From NCBI GenBank assembly GCA_009773185.1, contig WPIF01000003.1, forward strand, positions 76,760 through 140,759: a stretch of DNA of 64,000 nucleotides, given 5' to 3'. Made by a program: the position numbers and the translations under genes. Shown here piece by piece: positions 62,027 through 64,000 of this stretch. Source of the stretch: Nitrospirota bacterium (GTDB lineage Bacteria > Nitrospirota > Thermodesulfovibrionia > Thermodesulfovibrionales > UBA1546). How positions within the stretch are numbered: position 1 is the first letter of the stretch; each line of letters opens with the position of its first letter. The notes beneath the pieces are model-generated. The model was not told where the DNA came from. It was given only the letters and a program-made list of their open reading frames with translations, and did not search any database.

Positions 62027-63781
62027 TTATTTTAGTCCGGAGGGTTTTACTTCTAAAGCCTTGCCCTGCTCTTTGGTCTGTTGTTCCTTGAAAATAAGGC
62101 GGAAGAGGTCATCTGCCTTATTGGAGTCAAGGCTTTTCAGAATCCTGTATTGGTCAATCGCAGAGTTTGTATTCCCCATGGTGAGATATGTATAACCAAG
62201 GCCTGCATGCGCGTCATCATGTTCAGGATTCAATTTAATAGCCATCAGGAAAGCATCCACTGCACTGCCCAGTTTGCCCTGCAAATAATATGCATACCCG
62301 AGCCCGTTATACGCATCTGAAGAATTTGGATCACGCTCAATGGCCTTTTTGTAGATATCAAGCGCCTCGTCTTTTTTCCCGAACTTAAAGAGGGAGCGGC
62401 CTATAGCCACATAGGTCTCCGCGCTCTGGGGATTTAATTCCACAGCCTTTCTGAAATCGAGCAAGGCCTTTTCATCTTCTCCTGACTGAATATGTTTTTC
62501 CCCTGAGGATATATAATCAGCGGCATCTTTTTTTATCATAGGAGAACCCTCCGGCTTTTGTTCCGGGGGAACAACATCAGGTTCTTTTTTCAGGGATGGG
62601 GCTGTAACCTCAGGTGCTTGCGGTGGTAATGGAGATACACCAGGTTTTATTGGAGCAGGTGCAGCAGCCTCAGGCTCTTTTGTTAAAGGCGTCGGGGTGA
62701 TTTCAGGTTTCTTTGTCTGTGCAGGCGGTACAATATCAGGCTCTTTTTTGCCTGGTTTGGAGGCGTAAATATCAACAACAAGTCTTGTTGGTTTGGTAAG
62801 CGCAGATATCTTGAAGTCCTCTATCTTTTCCACATCCAGGACAATTCTGACCGTATCTCTATTGAACTGCCTCGCCCTTACTGCCTTTAATATCCCATCT
62901 CCCACATTGAAAACTGCCTTTACCTTTTTAGAAAGGGTAGTGCTTTTTAAATCAAAATAAAGCCTCTCGGGTTTTGAAATGCGGTTCTTTGTAAATTCAA
63001 CAGGCCCTGATAAATAGACAACAACCTGGGTGTAATTTTTAAACGACTGAGAACGAATATTTTTTATAATTCCTTTCCCGGTTATATGCCACTTTTCTCT
63101 GGCAGATGTCCCGGGTTTTGTTGGCGCCGGAGAGATAATATCAGGTTTTTTTCCGGCAGGAATGGCCTCAGGCTCTTTTGCCGGGGCTTCAGGTTTTACA
63201 GGCGCCGGAGGAACAACCTCAGTATCTGTTTTTTTTGCAGGGGGTTCCGATTTTTCACCTGTCGCGGGGACAGCATCGGGTTTTTCCCGTGGTGCGGGCA
63301 TAACCTTTTCAGCCGTTGGTTCAGGCTTGGCCACATCAGCCTCCTTCCCGGCTGGCTTGAGGGCATAAATATCAATAACAAGCCTTGGATTTTTCTTGTT
63401 AAGCAAAGACGCCTTAAAGTCTTCTGCCTTCCCCAGATCAAATACTACCCTCACGGTATCCTTATTAAACTGTTTTGTCCTGATTGTTTTTAATATTGTA
63501 TCTCCGACAGTGAAATTTGCCTTGGTTTTTGGGAGCAGTGTTGTATCCTTTAAATCAAAATAAAGTCTCTCGGGATTAGAAAGATGTTTCATTGAAAATT
63601 CGACGGGCCTTGAGAGATAGATTGTAACCCGCGTATAACCCTTGAATGATTGATGTTTTATGCTTTTTATGCTGACCTTGCCTGCTGCGTATAAGGGTGG
63701 CGTGAATGAAAATATGGAAAAAAGGAGTAAGCCTGACAGAAAAACAGCCTTTAATTTAAACCTCGAATCAGGGCCTGTCAT
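62027..63781 (-). CDS. Exported AMIN-domain protein with TPR repeats
   Basis: 584 residues. Signal peptide (KAVFLSGLLLFSIFSFTPPL). Two AMIN domains, residues about 33-135 and 230-345, are near-copies of each other (RVTIYLSRPVEFSMKHLSNP; QVVVYLSGPVEFTKNRISKP). Pro-rich linkers follow each. TPR repeats fill about 430-570 (AETYVAIGRSLFKFGKKDEA and similar). AMIN domains bind peptidoglycan or the periplasmic side of secretion pores. It starts at the stop of cysS, so it is cotranscribed. Confidence 0.88.
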   Translation of the reverse strand: MTGPDSRFKLKAVFLSGLLLFSIFSFTPPLYAAGKVSIKSIKHQSFKGYTRVTIYLSRPVEFSMKHLSNPERLYFDLKDTTLLPKTKANFTVGDTILKTIRTKQFNKDTVRVVFDLGKAEDFKASLLNKKNPRLVIDIYALKPAGKEADVAKPEPTAEKVMPAPREKPDAVPATGEKSEPPAKKTDTEVVPPAPVKPEAPAKEPEAIPAGKKPDIISPAPTKPGTSAREKWHITGKGIIKNIRSQSFKNYTQVVVYLSGPVEFTKNRISKPERLYFDLKSTTLSKKVKAVFNVGDGILKAVRARQFNRDTVRIVLDVEKIEDFKISALTKPTRLVVDIYASKPGKKEPDIVPPAQTKKPEITPTPLTKEPEAAAPAPIKPGVSPLPPQAPEVTAPSLKKEPDVVPPEQKPEGSPMIKKDAADYISSGEKHIQSGEDEKALLDFRKAVELNPQSAETYVAIGRSLFKFGKKDEALDIYKKAIERDPNSSDAYNGLGYAYYLQGKLGSAVDAFLMAIKLNPEHDDAHAGLGYTYLTMGNTNSAIDQYRILKSLDSNKADDLFRLIFKEQQTKEQGKALEVKPSGLK

Positions 63782-64000
63782 TTACCCGACCTTAATTTTC
63801 CAGTCTGTCCCGTCTTTCTTATCTTCAAGAATTATTCCTTTTTCATCGAGTTCTTTTCTTATTGCATCCGAAGCTGCCCAATCCTTCTTTTGTCTTGCCT
63901 CTTCCCTTTCCTTTATCTTATTCAGGACATCCTGCCCTGTCAGCTGAATCTTTTTTGACTTCATCAATGCGCTCTGCCATTCATCAGGGGCCCTTCTGAA
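63782..64000 (-). CDS. cysS: Cysteinyl-tRNA synthetase, C-terminal fragment (cut by window end)
   Basis: 72 residues of the C-terminus are visible; the rest lies beyond the window. Motif IKEREEARQKKDWAASDAIR, then KELDEKGIILEDKKDGTDWK is the conserved ending of CysS. The frame is open through position 64000 with no start needed. Stop codon TAA is followed directly by the ATG of the AMIN-TPR gene. Confidence 0.88.
   Translation of the reverse strand, partial: FRRAPDEWQSALMKSKKIQLTGQDVLNKIKEREEARQKKDWAASDAIRKELDEKGIILEDKKDGTDWKIKVG

Noticed and set aside
1-64000. CRISPR arrays, tRNA or rRNA genes
   Set aside because: No regularly spaced repeats of the right size, cloverleaf or rRNA sequence was found in any intergenic stretch.

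Overview
The window is a piece of a bacterial chromosome, most likely Nitrospirota (Thermodesulfovibrio-like) or a close deep-branching relative. This is inferred from gene content: split menaquinone genes of the futalosine route (mqnC, mqnE), sigma-54 NtrC-type regulators paired with HAMP kinases, several UspA/TSUP-exporter sets, an alpha-glucan phosphorylase and a cyclic-glucan synthase. No rRNA, tRNA or CRISPR array is visible. Both ends cut a gene: a FAD-dependent dehydrogenase at the left and cysS at the right.

Left part (1-17.3 kb). A 2,878-residue cyclic beta-1,2-glucan synthase, visibly richer in G+C than its neighbours, is followed by an A+T-rich accessory island. Its first half is a prokaryotic ubiquitin-like module: a 60-residue protein, a Ubl+E2-like fusion without any cysteine, and a JAB peptidase-E1 fusion. 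It lies divergent from an XRE repressor/ImmA-peptidase pair, with a perfect 16-bp palindrome over its promoter. The second half, convergent, is a four-gene operon: ribbon-helix-helix protein, unknown protein, HExxH metallopeptidase, dCTP-deaminase-like protein. I know no described system with this composition. A nucleotide-depletion or defence role is inference.

Middle part (17.6-49.7 kb). Acetyl-CoA synthetase and a class V aminotransferase are followed by two parallel sets, each with Usp-like proteins and a TauE/SafE exporter, interleaved with two sensor kinase/sigma-54 activator pairs. Candidate sigma-54 promoters sit before both Usp sets. Then come uvrC, a PfkB kinase, a phosphotransferase, Pit with its PhoU-like partner, ogt, an FKBP, a small ferritin-like protein, glgP and lolE-lolD.

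Right part (49.7-64 kb). A cassette-like stretch carries small orphan genes, a HEPN (ApeA-type) protein and a good attC-like site; a second attC-like site stands alone at 33.3 kb. Housekeeping genes follow (mqnC, mqnE, hemC, tyrS, mnmA, an AMIN-TPR protein, cysS), with an AbrB-PIN toxin-antitoxin pair inserted at the end of hemC.

Repeats are the other main theme. Two families of intergenic elements (A: four copies, B: two) have a conserved core but private, self-complementary arms. Short tandem repeats of 7 or 8 bp lie inside or at the edge of at least nine genes, usually as in-frame inserts in conserved enzymes.
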